A program made the position numbers and the translations under genes. Shown piece by piece: positions 10,561-21,601 of a stretch of 64,000 bases of DNA (the stretch's first letter is position 1; each line of letters starts with the position of its first letter). The stretch is from Stereocaulon alpinum (Eukaryota; Ascomycota; Lecanoromycetes; Lecanorales; Stereocaulaceae). The stretch is taken from assembly GCA_018257865.1 (NCBI GenBank), contig JAEUBA010000031.1, positions 124,001-188,000 on the forward strand. The letters are read 5' to 3'. The notes under the pieces are model-generated. The model saw only the letters and a list, made by a program, of their open reading frames with translations, had not been told where the DNA came from and made no database searches.

Positions 10561-11341
10561 GCAGCATCATACCCTCTAAAACCCCTTCCGAAACCCTGCA
10601 TACCATACCATACCCTACCAAACCCACCTCCAAACTACTTCCTGGAGATGAACCCTCGAGACTCGAGTGGTATGCTCCGCACCACACACAAAGCTGTGGA
10701 ATAGTTTCTGGATGTGGGGTGTGGCAGGGGTGTAGGTTAGCTTTTCTTTAGGAGAGGTGTTGCTGGTATCGTTGTTGGGTGGATGGTGGGGTTTTGAGGG
10801 TTGGTGGATTGGGATGGGAAATTTGCTGGGGATGTGGGGGGGGAAAGGGGTTTTGGGGGAGGAAGAGGGATTTGGGGGGGAGGTGGGTATTGATTTGAAA
10901 CGATGAGGTTTTGTGGGGGATGAAGACGACGGAGCTTTACATAAAATAAAGACGGGTGCAATATTGGATTTTGGGCGACGGTAGCGTGAAGGTTAGGCAG
11001 GGCTATCAAGATATCACTGCACTGATTCAACGCTGCGGCGTCGAAGAGAATGGTAACGATGTGGATCCTGTGAACGAGGAGGGCACACCGTTCCGCGTCC
11101 TGTAAGTGCAGTTTATTGAGGTTCGATACTATGAAGAAGAGGATTATGCTGGTCCCCAGTGCCTTGAAGCGCGTGTGTACAATATCGTGAACTTCCATTG
11201 AATGTTCATCTTGCGCCGTATGCATATCCCGGGTATCATCGCTATGCAGCCCCTCATAATTTCGACGCCATCGCTATGTTCCATGCAATGCATAAACGTA
11301 TCTTCCGTCCTCATATCGTATCACGTCCCTATCCACCCTCT
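10561..11341. other. Intergenic downstream of gtr1
   Basis: 3' flank of gtr1. Contains a CATAC/CCATAC short repeat near 10600-10620 and a G-rich stretch at 10780-10900 (plus strand) that mirrors the preceding C-rich block. No supported gene. Confidence 0.4.
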
Positions 11342-12565
11342 CTAACTCTCCTCACTGGCCTCACCCTGCTCCTCCTGGTCTTCATGTCCACTGAGGAGAT
11401 CCATCGACGCAAAGCGCTCCCTTGCAATGGCGATATTGAGTTTGGCGCAATTGAGCTCCGCTTCTCCGGGTGGGAGGACAACGCAGACGTAGGTGTTCTC
11501 GGTGAGTTCTTCGATGATGAGGGCGAAGCGAGGGGCGGAGATGCAGAATTTCTCGCAGAAATCGGGACCGGGGTTGTCGCCTGTGAACTTGCTGTCTCAC
11601 CCCAAGAAAAATTAGCAAAACCTCCCGCTCCGATTGCGTGTAAGGAATAACAATCAAACGTGATGATAGACGAAAGGGCAAACTCACGCAAGCGAAGCCT
11701 TGAACGTTTTGATGATATTACTCATCTTCTCATCACGATCCGGATACGGATTCTTCTTCCCCTCCTCACTCGTAACCTTCATAACCGCCAAGAAAGTCGC
11801 CTTCTCAAATAGTGTAATCTCCTCGGCCATAGTCTCTCCCATCAACCCCCATAAATACCGCTCCATAACATCCAGATTCGGAATTAAACTATTAACGATC
11901 CCGCCCCACGCCTTATAGAGGCTCTGATCCCAAATGCTCGTCCCAAAGACCTTCAACGTCTTCTTGAAAGGACCACTAGCTTCATTGATAGCGGCTTCGC
12001 GGTTCGCGATGACTTTGATGCGGAATTCGGGGTTTACGAGGTCGATCTTGTGGACGAGGGCGAAGACGTGGGCGTAAGGGGAGTATTCGGCGAGCGCGGT
12101 GTTGATGGCGGTGTAGGTTGCGAGATCGCGGTCGAAGGAGCGGGATTCGACGTCGAAGACGTAGATTAAGACGCCGACGTCGCTGAAGACGTGGGACTTT
12201 TGCGTGGTGAGGTAGGTTCCTGTAAATGCATCTTGTCTGTAGTTGGTGCCCATTAATCAGTTCTATGTAGAAATTGGCGCGTAGGCTACGCGTTGGAGGT
12301 CAAAGTGAGGTGAACTGAATACGCACCCTCCACAGTCCCATAGGTTGAGCGTCAAATTACCCAAGAATTTGATGTTGCTATGCTCAACATCAATGGTTGC
12401 GCCAAGGCGACGCACGTCTTTGGCACGGTAGTTGCTGAAGATGATGTTTCGCATTGAGGACTTCCCTGAGCCTGATTTGCCCATGAGAAGTACCTTTTTC
12501 TGCTCCATCTCGTTGAGGGTCGAGTTGATGGAGCGTACGAGTTGAGTCCATGCTTGGAAGTCCAT
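11342..12565 (-). CDS. gtr1: Rag-family GTPase Gtr1
   Basis: Exons 12327-12565, 11688-12236 and 11342-11591 join in phase to 345 residues. The start MDFQAW is followed by the G1 loop GKSGSGKSS (residues 29-37), and the switch II motif WDCGGQ spans the first splice site (76-81). The RagA/B-type sequence continues with DAFTGTYLTTQKSHVFSDVG and VGVLIYVFDVES; HKIDLV sits at the NKxD position. The C-terminal half is the roadblock-like Gtr domain (WDQSLYKAWGGIVNSLIPN), ending in an acidic tail. Gtr1 pairs with Gtr2 on the EGO complex at the vacuole and signals amino-acid sufficiency to TORC1. Length and motifs are complete, so the gene looks functional. Confidence 0.95.
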
Positions 12566-13186
12566 ATTTGGTACCTGGTCGAGCTATCGTTAGCTGCCGG
12601 CTTGGCAATGTGCATGTGGGGGTGATCTTTGTTTGGCGAAGTTTCCGCACGTTCAAAAGCCTATTTGCTTAGTAGAACTACGTGTTGACTGATTTGGACA
12701 GGACTTTGTCATGGCACTAAGTCCTGTCCAGATTATAAATCGCTCTAATAACAATATTGCAGGCTCATTGCACAAGACACGACCCTCAGTCCAGGGCAGT
12801 GATCAGAATTGAATCCATACAAGCATTTTGAGTAATTGGCTTATTGGTTCACCGAAACGTTAGAAGCCCCGTTCCGCGTATAAGCATCTATGGCAGTCCG
12901 CCTCCAAGTCTAATTCGCATTGAGAACCTCCATACGGTCTCTTCTACGTAGAGCACGTCCTTACAAGGATAGGATCCGCCGCATATGACGTTTGAAGGGT
13001 TTGAAAAGTCAGCATGTCATTGTGGCGCCTCAACCGTTTTACCAGGAACACGCGAACTTAGCGACCTATGCGCTTTTCGAGCCGCACAAGATATATTGTT
13101 TCGGTGCCTTGCATGGTGGAGGATTTCCCTCGCATGTGACTCTTTACCTTCGTACCTCATTGCTGGGAGCCTGAGAACGTTTCCAG
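12566..13186. other. Intergenic between divergent gtr1 and 13187 gene
   Basis: Shared upstream region of two divergent genes. Holds one strong hairpin (12695-12730); otherwise nothing recognised. Confidence 0.4.
12695..12730. repeat. Perfect 12-bp inverted repeat (hairpin)
   Basis: TGGACAGGACTT at 12695-12706 is repeated as its exact reverse complement at 12719-12730, leaving a 12-nt loop. It sits about 130 bp upstream of the gtr1 start. It could be a palindromic factor site or a small foldback; function unknown. Confidence 0.7.
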
Positions 13187-14076
13187 ATGTACCCAAATAC
13201 CTCATTCGCTTCTTGGCTTTCGTTAATGGTGGTAGCGAACAAAGCCGCTGCTCTTGCCCTCCCGCCGAACCAATCCACTGTTCTCACCGCACAGCTTAAC
13301 GACACTTTGAACAACCCTAAATCTTACCCAGATATAAGTTACCACTGTACCTCGAGCCCAACATGGTATCCGTATCTCAGTGACCGCTCAAAGTTCGATG
13401 AAGATTGTCAGATCGCGTACGACGACATGGATATGACAGATTTTCTGACACATGATAATGTTCCGTACGAGTTCCTCAGCGAAGGTGCACGACCCTCTGA
13501 GCCGGAAATGGAGACCATGAAAACGCCAAGAAGATACACTTCTGGTCAGTAAACTTACCCAGCACCCAAGCGGAACATCAGCCTCCCAACGTTGCTGACT
13601 GGGGGCCATGTTAAGGTACATGTACATGGGCTATTGTAAGTCTTGCAGATATTCCACTGGGGCTGTTGCCAGCTGGGCCCACTGGACCCTTTCCGAAGAG
13701 TGATGTGGCGTATTGGGAAGACTTTTATGCGCCTGCTACCTTTGGATTGAATTTTCGGTGTTTGCGAAATCTGCATAACGTTGGGTACGCGATTATTGGT
13801 GAGTTTTGGCTCCCCAACTCGAATGTTTTGCTAGAGACAAATCGTCTGACATTCACGATTATAAACAAAGGTCGGGAAAGTTCACTTGCCATATTAGTCT
13901 TTGGTACGAGATCAATATTTGACAGACGTTTGCCGAGGGGCTTTCATCCCTCCCTGCTAGGGATGGATGTGACGAGGATTTCGGTGCAGAGCGCTAATGA
14001 CACAGCCATGAACACGCAAGTATTAAATAAAGCAACACCACCTCGACAAGGTACAAATACCCTGCAAGCATCATGA
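13187..14076 (+). CDS. Possible small secreted protein, unknown family
   Basis: Exons 13187-13544 and 13649-14076 join in phase (donor GTCAGT, acceptor TTGCAG) to 261 residues. The N-terminus (MYPNTSFASWLSLMVVANKA) is weakly signal-peptide-like. The mature part has a few Cys residues (YHCTSSPTWYPYLS, EDCQIAYDDMDM) and the conserved-looking block DIPLGLLPAGPTGPFPKSD followed by VAYWEDFYAPATFG across the splice. A GTGAGT inside exon 2 (13799) could start a second intron, but the frame is open without it. I recognise no domain; small secreted or effector-like is only a guess from size and leader. Confidence 0.5.
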
Positions 14077-15264
14077 TGCGTTCTTTTCCAGGGGTTGCGT
14101 ACTTGGTCGCTATGTACAACAAATAGACAAAATCCTGTACATAGTGGGCCTTGATCGATGTAGAACATGATGTAGCAACTGTTGTTGGCGTTAGCATAAC
14201 TTCTCCGCTGCAGTGTGCGATGGACAATTGTGATTGTGCGTGCTGGCCAAACGCTTGTCTCACGTCAAGTCACGCTGGCGTCTATGAAGCGCGGATTGAA
14301 TGTCTGAATGGAGAGTCCTCGGGCGCCCTGTGCCAGCTGCTAAACTCGACGCCGGGATTCTCTACATGATAATTCGCTCGTTGTGGTCATGATCATTGTG
14401 TCGCGTTCGGGTAGTGTGATTCACTTGCTCCTTCGATGCGAGAATCGCAGAGGTGAGACTCAACCGAAGAGCGACAGATTCTGCTATTAATCCATTCTAA
14501 GCTTTGCAAGGACGACCCTCGCTCACAAAGATATTAATAGTATTTGTAATTCTCGTATCGCCTGTCGCTAGATAGAGTATTCCGAAGATTAGGAAGGATT
14601 AAGAGGCTCTTGGCACCAAGGAAGGCGAGATTGCGAACGAAATCGTTCGGCAGGAAGACAGGCCCGGCACGTCTGTCCGCCGCCCTTGGCTCCCATCGTT
14701 GCATTCGGTAAGTTAGTATGTCCCCTGAACCCTGATAAACAGTAATTGAAAGCCTAGACTGTCCCATTGGAGAGGTTTGAGAGTTGTGACCGAAGATGCT
14801 GGCTCCTAGCGGGGGACAGATCCCCGTGCCGCGAATCCCAGCGCCGTAGTGTCGTCGACAGCGCCAAACCTTAGTATTGGCTTCCAGGCCTGTTCCATGT
14901 ATTTCCGCCGCTGGGAAAGTCGTACCTGCATAAGACGCCACGCGAGTTCAATTAAGTTAGAACCAGTTGGCGGTAGGCCGAGAGCTTTTTCCTCTCCCCA
15001 GTCAATCAGGGGAAGTCCGATAGTTCTAGTGGGATCATGGGAGGTACACGGTAACTTAGTGACACAACGACAGAAGGCGGACTACTAGCCGGCAACCCAA
15101 CACAATGGACAACGATTTTCTAGGGAGCTCTTTCCAGACTTTTCCGACCTGCATGCTGCAGCTACCATACCCACAACTTGTTTTATCGACCGACTAAGGT
15201 AGCTATCTGCACAGTACCGCTCCTTCGACTGCGGGGGACTTTTTGCCCCTCGCCTCGCTTAGCC
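14077..15264. other. Intergenic with one coding-like minus-strand stretch
   Basis: Upstream region of urc4. Apart from 14806-15085 nothing is recognised. The only other long frame, on the minus strand at 14534-14941, overlaps that stretch in another frame and has no family resemblance. Confidence 0.35.
14806..15085 (-). pseudogene. Coding-like minus-strand fragment, family unknown
   Basis: An open frame of about 92 codons without an early ATG reads HDPTRTIGLPLIDWGEEKAL, then ELAWRLMQVRLSQRRKYMEQ and AWKPILRFGAVDD, and ends at 14806. Residue pattern suggests a real protein end. The missing start and the isolated position suggest a gene fragment. Confidence 0.25.
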
Positions 15265-16932
15265 ATGGGTCTCTTCAACAAGAAGAATGCTAAATCCAAC
15301 ACCAACGGCGATGCTAGGTCTTCTAATGGTTCCAGTCTAAGTGCCAGCAGCGGTTTGAAGTCCCCACCACTGCCTACCAGAAACTCCACTGGCTACTCGC
15401 CCTCAGCTGTTGATGTTTCGCTGCCCGCCCCACCAGATCCATCCCTGGACCCAGCTGCATATCTCAAGAGCATCTTCGCCGTGAGAGCAAGATGTGGTCT
15501 CGTCTATCAACGTGCTAAAAGGAATCAGCTGGCACACTTTGATGTCGATGGAAGCAAGTTCGGGGAGACCGCTGCGTATCTTGTGTCAATACTTAAAGTG
15601 TGACATGGAAATTATCTGGGCATATGCTCCTATTGCTAACAACGCGATTACAGAGAGACTACGCCCCAGACTACGACAAAATTCCCGCTCACAGCCGCTG
15701 GTCTCACTTCGAAGTCGGCGGTCGACCACGTGTAGACCAGCTACTACAATCATGGCCTTCATCAGTCGACGTACAAGAACGGACCCGCCGCCTCATCGAC
15801 CTTTTCCTCGTCTCCGTCCTCCTCGATGCAGGTGCTGGAACAAAATGGACGTATAAATCCAAGGAGTCAGGAAAGGTATATAAGCGCAGTGAAGGGCTTG
15901 CAGTGGCGAGTCTAGAGATGTTCAAAGCCGGATGCTTTTCAAGTGAAGCATCGGAGCCTTGCCAAGTGGACAGTGTGGGATTGAAGAGGTTAAGCCTGGA
16001 GCAACTAGCTAGGGGTCTGCAAGTGTCTGAAAACAATCCCATGGCAGGATTAGAAGGCAGGGCTGGGCTTCTATCAAGGCTTGGAGATGCACTCAAGAGT
16101 CCAGCACTATTTGGCAGGGACGGCAGGCCGGGACACATGCTTGGTAAGATGTCTCCTAACGAAGACAAAACATTCTGACAGATCATTACATACAGATTAC
16201 CTGCTCTCACACCCCACAACTCAGGCCGCCTCCGTCCCAGTAATCACGGTCCCAACCTTGTGGACCGTCCTCATCGACGGCCTCTCCAGCGTCTGGCCTT
16301 CCACACGGACACAGATCGACGGCGTTTCCCTTGGCGACGCATGGCCCTGCTCGTCGATGCCTCCCTCCCCGCCCAGCCTACCGTGGGAGAACATCGTTCC
16401 CTTCCACAAACTTACTCAGTGGCTCTGCTACTCACTTATGGTTCCCATGACGAAAGTGATGAAAATTCACTTCGCTGGGACCGAGTTGCTGACTGGACTT
16501 CCGGAGTATAGAAACGGTGGCTTGCTCATTGATACCGGGCTGCTCACACTCAAGGACAAGGATGCGAACAGGGGATTGGCTGCTTACCGGGATAATGCTA
16601 TGCAGAAGGGACAGCCGAATATGGAAGTTGTGCCGCTTTTCTCCACGGATGACGATGTTATCGTTGAGTGGCGGGCTGTTACCGTTGGTTTTTTGGACGA
16701 CTTACTAGTTGAGGTCAATGGCATTCTTGGACTTTCAGGACAAGATAAATTGAGTTTGGCACAACTGCTCGAGGCCGGAACTTGGAAGGTATGATTCGAT
16801 AAGTAGTCCTTGTCGTCATATCGTAAGGCGCTGATTACTATCTTCTAGGGCGGGCGAGAATTGGCGGAGGTTTCCAGACCAAACACTGGTGGACCCCCCA
16901 TCATGATAAAGTCTGACGGTACGGTCTTCTAA
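15265..16932 (+). CDS. urc4: Uracil catabolism protein Urc4 (DUF1688)
   Basis: Four exons, 15265-15597, 15654-16143, 16196-16788 and 16849-16932, join in phase to 499 residues. After a Ser-rich leader the protein matches the DUF1688 family over its whole length: AAYLKSIFAVRARCGLVYQ, HFEVGGRPRVDQLLQSWP, RRLIDLFLVSVLLDAGAGT, KSKESGKVYKRSEGLAVASL, NPMAGLEGRAGLL, SMPPSPPSLPWENIVPFHKL, GLPEYRNGGLLIDTGLL, and the ending GGRELAEVSRPNTGGPP. In yeasts with the URC pathway, Urc4 is needed for use of uracil as sole nitrogen source, although its reaction is still unclear. Other URC genes (urc1, urc6) are not in the window. Start chosen at MGLFNKK, after which similarity begins. Confidence 0.92.
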
Positions 16933-17611
16933 AGCACTGGATGGGTTCACTTTCGGTGCTTCTTCCCATTCTCCTTCATTACGGTCTTCATTTTCTTCTA
17001 CTAGGGTTTCAACGAGGGATGACGAATACTATTCGCGACAGAAGGAAGTATCGAGCATGCGGGAACGTCCTTTTTGGGATTGCGGACTTTGATTCTTGAG
17101 ATGTAATTAATGACTATGATGGTACGCCAGCAGGAATGGCTTGGTAAGGATTTTGATCTCTATACTTCGTGTAGCTACTTGAATCGTGCATCTATCAGAG
17201 GAGCCTTCCTCAAATAAGACTGCACGACGCAATTATCGTTGTAAGGACTACTAGGACGATTAGAAAATAGACATAGCTGGAGTTGCCAATTCGCAGCTAC
17301 GACTCGCTATTCGATTGCCCTCTTCTGGTTCATAGTGTTCATTAACGGCACGTAGTCCGTTTGAAAAGCTAGAAAGCGAACTTTCGCCCCCAAATTGGGT
17401 CTCAAAGCGTCGAGGCTTCGAGTCGTTGTGGTTGGTGGTTAACGAAGTCTTGGCAATGAATTGTTTTGGTGTACTGTATCCCTCAGGCATTCTTCTGATA
17501 CCTTGCTAGCTCTGCATCTATAACTTGGTCCCACTTCATCTCAACGTCCTGTCACTTTTCGAGACCTACCGGTACCATGCTGCCCCGCTAGTCGTTTAGG
17601 CCATTGCCCCA
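16933..17611. other. Intergenic between urc4 and swa2
   Basis: 3' flank of urc4 and promoter region of swa2. No other feature recognised. Confidence 0.4.
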
Positions 17612-20553
17612 ATGGATGACCTATCAAGCGTCGAATGGACCGCGCCCAGAACGACATCCGCGAACCAGCAGCGCCCCCAGGCAGCTGGACATTACTATCC
17701 AGCACTGCGACCAACACCACCTCCATCAGGACGCGCAACGCCCTCAACCCTCCAGCCAACCCTCAAACCGCCAAACAATGGAGTCCCACGCAGCGGCTCC
17801 TCTACGCCCGCCAACGACAGCTTCGCCAACCTAGTCAGCTTCACTTCCTCCCAACCAAATCGGAATCTCTCGCTCCAAGAACAGCAGCGTCTACGTGAAG
17901 AAGCTAAACAAAAGGAGGAGGCAGAGAAAAGGAGACAATTCGATGCACGCTTTGGCAGCGTGCAGGCAGCGGCATGGGATAGCCTAGGAGATGGGAGGAC
18001 TACGCCTAATACGATTACATCGCCGCCTACGTATACCGCTACAGAGGAGTATGGAGGGCAGAAGCTGTCGAGGATTATCAACAAGCCTTTTGCTGGGATA
18101 CCGAAGGACCCTGCGCCGGCTGTGGTGAAGGGGAAAGGGAAGGATGTGGATGATTTGTTGGCGGCTTTCGATGCGGAGGCGCCGGTTGATAAATCAAGCT
18201 ATATGGACCCGGCTTCGAAGAGTGGGAGCGTGGATAACCTAGCTTCATTCAACGGAGTTACCAGGGGTTTGAATGGGACGAGTGGAGCGTACACGGAAGA
18301 CCCTGATGATGATCCTTTCGGACTTGGCACTGGTGGCTACGTGAAGCCTGCTGAACAGGTGCCGATGAGTAATGAGGATAGCGATGAGGATGATGTTCTG
18401 GGCATGCTAGGTCGTCCCTTGTCCGAATTTCCCAAAAAGCCCCCTGGGAATCCACAGGTGCCCGAGTGTGCTCCAGAGGATGAAGCTCATCCTCAAGACC
18501 AAGCAGTCGCCGAGCTTGTGGATATGGGATTCACACCAGAGAAGGCCCAAAGAGCTTTGGAGTCCACAGAGACTGGTACCAATGTTCAAGCTGCCGTGGG
18601 ACTGTTGTTGAGTCAGGCACATGAGGAGTCGCGGAAAACCCCCAGACGGCCGAGTCGGGGAGATGACCACAATGGTAGCTCTGCGGGGCAGCAGATCAGA
18701 AGAGCTCCGGGGAGGCGGAAGAGCTCGACTTCAGGTGCTCCAAAGCCGGCTTGGATGCGAGAGCAAGAGCGACACAAAAGCGGTCAAAAGCGGCCAGACA
18801 GCAAATCTCCTGTCAATGACGAGAAGGATTCCGCACAGTATGCATCTGAGATCGGCAATAAGGTGTTCAAAACCGCAGGTTCTTTGTGGAAGACGGGGAC
18901 TAAGAAGTTCAATCAAGCCGTATCTGAATTTAACTCAGACAGCGACTCAGGTCAACCAAAGTGGATGAGAGATGCTCACTCAGAGTCCACGGGGACTCCC
19001 CGTAGTCAGCAACGCGAGCATGGTGTTGATGATCACGACAGTATGGAACGACCTCTTCGGCAGCGGCCCGCGCCAAAGGCGCAGGAACCCAGTGTTACGG
19101 ATGAGGCATTGATGCTAGAAGCGGGCTCTCGTCCTCCACCGCGGAAGTCCCGACCGAAAGCAGATGCGCCTAGGCAAGACTTTGATTCCTCCAGGGATCA
19201 TTCACCCGCACTTCCTACAAGGCTTCGAGAGCAGGTCATGCCTCAATCAAAGTTTATGCATCAAGCACCAGCCCGTGATTCAAAAGCCAAGTTAAGCAGG
19301 CAAGCAGTCGAAGACGAGACATCGAAAGCGTACATTAGCCCAGCAAGACGGAAGAAATACCTACCCAAACCACCTCCAGCAGAACCAGAGCCGGATGCGG
19401 AACCTGACCTATTGTTTGGCGACTCCCAGCCCTTATCTCGGACATCACAAGCAGCATCTCGTCCAAGTGCTAGCCCTCAACCACGCACGCTTCCGGTCAC
19501 ATCCCTCTCGACGCGACCACCACCAAGCAAACGGAATATCCCCTCACTTTCATCATTCGCCCAACAAGCTTCTACCGAAGCTCGAAGAGCTGGCAATGAA
19601 GCTTTTAAACGTGGCGATTATGCTCAGGCTACAACGCACTATTCTACCTCACTTTCTGCACTACCATCTACTCACCCTCTCACAATTGTACTCCTCACTA
19701 ACCGTTCCCTTTCTCATTCCAAGACAGGCGATCCGAAAGCCTCAATTGCAGATGCAAAGTCCGCACTAGATGTCATTGGGCCATCCCGCGGTGCTTCTGA
19801 GACCATCGATCTTGGCGGCGGCGAAGGTGTAAGGCAAATGGGCATCTACTGGGAGAAAACAATGACCCGCCAAGCCGAAGCACTTGAGCACCTAGAGCGC
19901 TGGTCTGAAGCAGCTGCCATCTGGCGAGCATGCGTGGAGGCTGGCGTCGGTGGCGCAACTTCAATAGCTGGCAGGAATCGCTGCGAGAAAGCTGCGTCAC
20001 CATCCTCCCAAGCCAAACCCTCCCCAACAACCAAGAAACCCGTCGTGAAGCCGAGACCAAAGCCTTCGGCTCTCGGTGACTTTGCTCCAGACTCAGAGTC
20101 AGTGACTCGTCTGCGCGCCGCAAACGCAGCAGCTGATCGCCTCGATGACGAGAAATTTGCTCTCGCAGATGTAGTCGACTCTCGCGTCTCAAAATGGCGA
20201 GCAGGCAAGGAGGGCAACTTACGTGCACTACTATCGACACTAGAGAACGTGCTCTGGGAGGATAGTGGGTGGAGGAAGGTCGGGATGGCGGATGTGCTGC
20301 TGCCTGGAAAGGTGAAGTTGGTTTACATGAAGGGAATCGCCAAAGTGCATCCTGATAAGGTATGTTGGTCTTGCCACCCTCGGAGGGAAAAGGGGTTGGG
20401 AAAGGCGGCCTGAAGCGTAAGTAACGCAAGAAGGCTGACTTTAGACGATAGCTTCCAACAACAGCGACTACGGAACAGAGGATGATTAGTGCGGCTGTTT
20501 TTGCTACACTGAACGAAGCCTGGGAGCGGTTCAAGGCTGAGAATGGGCTATGA
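17612..20553 (+). CDS. swa2: Auxilin-like clathrin-uncoating factor Swa2 (UBA, TPR, J-domain)
   Basis: Exons 17612-20359 and 20452-20553 join in phase to 949 residues. The N-terminal third is Pro/Ser-rich with a short charged coiled-coil stretch (QQRLREEAKQKEEAEKRR). A UBA domain lies at about 298-340 (VAELVDMGFTPEKAQRALES). TPR repeats lie at about 656-720 (RRAGNEAFKRGDYAQATTHY). A C-terminal J-domain (about 860-949) has its HPDK motif at the end of exon 1, with the rest (PTTATTEQRMISAAVFATLN, EAWERFKAENGL) in exon 2. This order is diagnostic of Swa2, which recruits Hsc70 to strip clathrin from coated vesicles. The acceptor at 20451 was chosen because it restores the J-domain. A MITE lies 200 bp downstream. 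Confidence 0.93.
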
Positions 20554-20753
20554 CGGAAGCCTTCCGCAAAGGGCCTCCGCAAAGGACCGTCCAATAGTCG
20601 TTTCGGCTACTTAGATAGATTACAATGTAATACTCTTGAAACCACCAAGCCTACTAAAATCCTGGTAGCAAGCCGAAAGCATTAACCTGTTGAAATGGTG
20701 GGAGCACAAATACACCGCGCCTCGACACGTCTTTCATAGGTAGTAGGGTGGTA

Positions 20754-21064
20754 CGGAGGCTGACACCAAAAGTCCTGGAACGGCGCTAAAGATCTTGGTA
20801 TGCCAAATCCAAAGCCCTAGCCCTAGCTTCTGAGGACGGCCCGGGAGAGGTTGCCCTAGGCGACTGCCGGTAGGGTATGCGGATAGCGGGTCCGGTGGCG
20901 CAGTACTACCCGCAGATCACGTATTATAGGCCACCCTGCGCCTAGAGCGTACCCCAACCAGCTTATTCTCCTTGCCCTATCAGCGTACATCTACGGGGTG
21001 TGTTCCAGGGGTTCCATCAAAACTTAGGGCTAGGGCTCTAGACTTGGTATACCAAGATCTTTAG
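20754..21064. mobile_element. MITE copy 2, inverse orientation, one terminal repeat truncated
   Basis: Begins TA-CGGAGG (TA at 20752-20753) and is the reverse complement of the 6516 element across its interior, e.g. GCGCAGTACTACCCGCAGAT and GGCCACCCTGCGCCTAGAGC. The right inverted repeat stops at about 21064, inside CCAAGATCTTTAG, so the outer roughly 30 bp are gone. Differences from copy 1 are mostly C/T and G/A transitions, which would fit repeat-induced point mutation. It lies 200 bp past the swa2 stop. Confidence 0.8.
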
Positions 21065-21601
21065 ATTGGACAGCAGGTGCCAAGAATGACCGTTATGCTT
21101 TCCCTCATTCAGCTAGCGCAAATGCATACTACGGTAGATGTCGCTCCTGCTAGAGGTAATGATGACCATCGCCACCATTCCAAACCCGAGTATCTGAGGA
21201 AAATGCCTGGTAGGCTCCTAAGCAGCTCAAAAAGTCCATTCTTGGTTGCCTCTAATGTGGGCTTCCCTGTGCCGGGTCATAAGTGGGCAGACCTGCATGG
21301 TGGTTGAGGCGCAGCCCACCCTCATGAAATCTCAGCCCCGGAGTCGACGCAATCTGGACTTGTTTGAAAGCGGAGCTGAGGGACGCGACCTTTCTCGAGC
21401 TGTCTGGATATTCATCTGTAGTTTCTTGATGTCGCGTTGCGCGAACGTTTGATGGTTCTTATGTGAGCTTTATATTTCGTTCTCGCTATATACTTAAGCA
21501 GTTTGTTTGTGTAGAGAACAGTCAGAAATATCAATCTCGTTCGAACATCCACCTCCCATCGCCTTACCTACGCACCTCAGCCCGGATACAACGCCGTTAC
21601 A
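21065..21601. other. Intergenic upstream of membrane-protein gene
   Basis: No gene or repeat recognised between the truncated MITE and the ATG at 21602. Confidence 0.4.

Noticed and set aside
10737..11225. Minus-strand 162-codon frame ending in a Pro-rich tail
   Set aside because: Lies in the 3' flank of gtr1, its Pro-rich end is a translation of a G-rich low-complexity strand, and no domain or splice context supports it.
19773..20594. 273-codon minus-strand frame opposite swa2
   Set aside because: Antisense to the TPR/J-domain coding region; Arg/Ser/Pro composition is that of a reversed frame.
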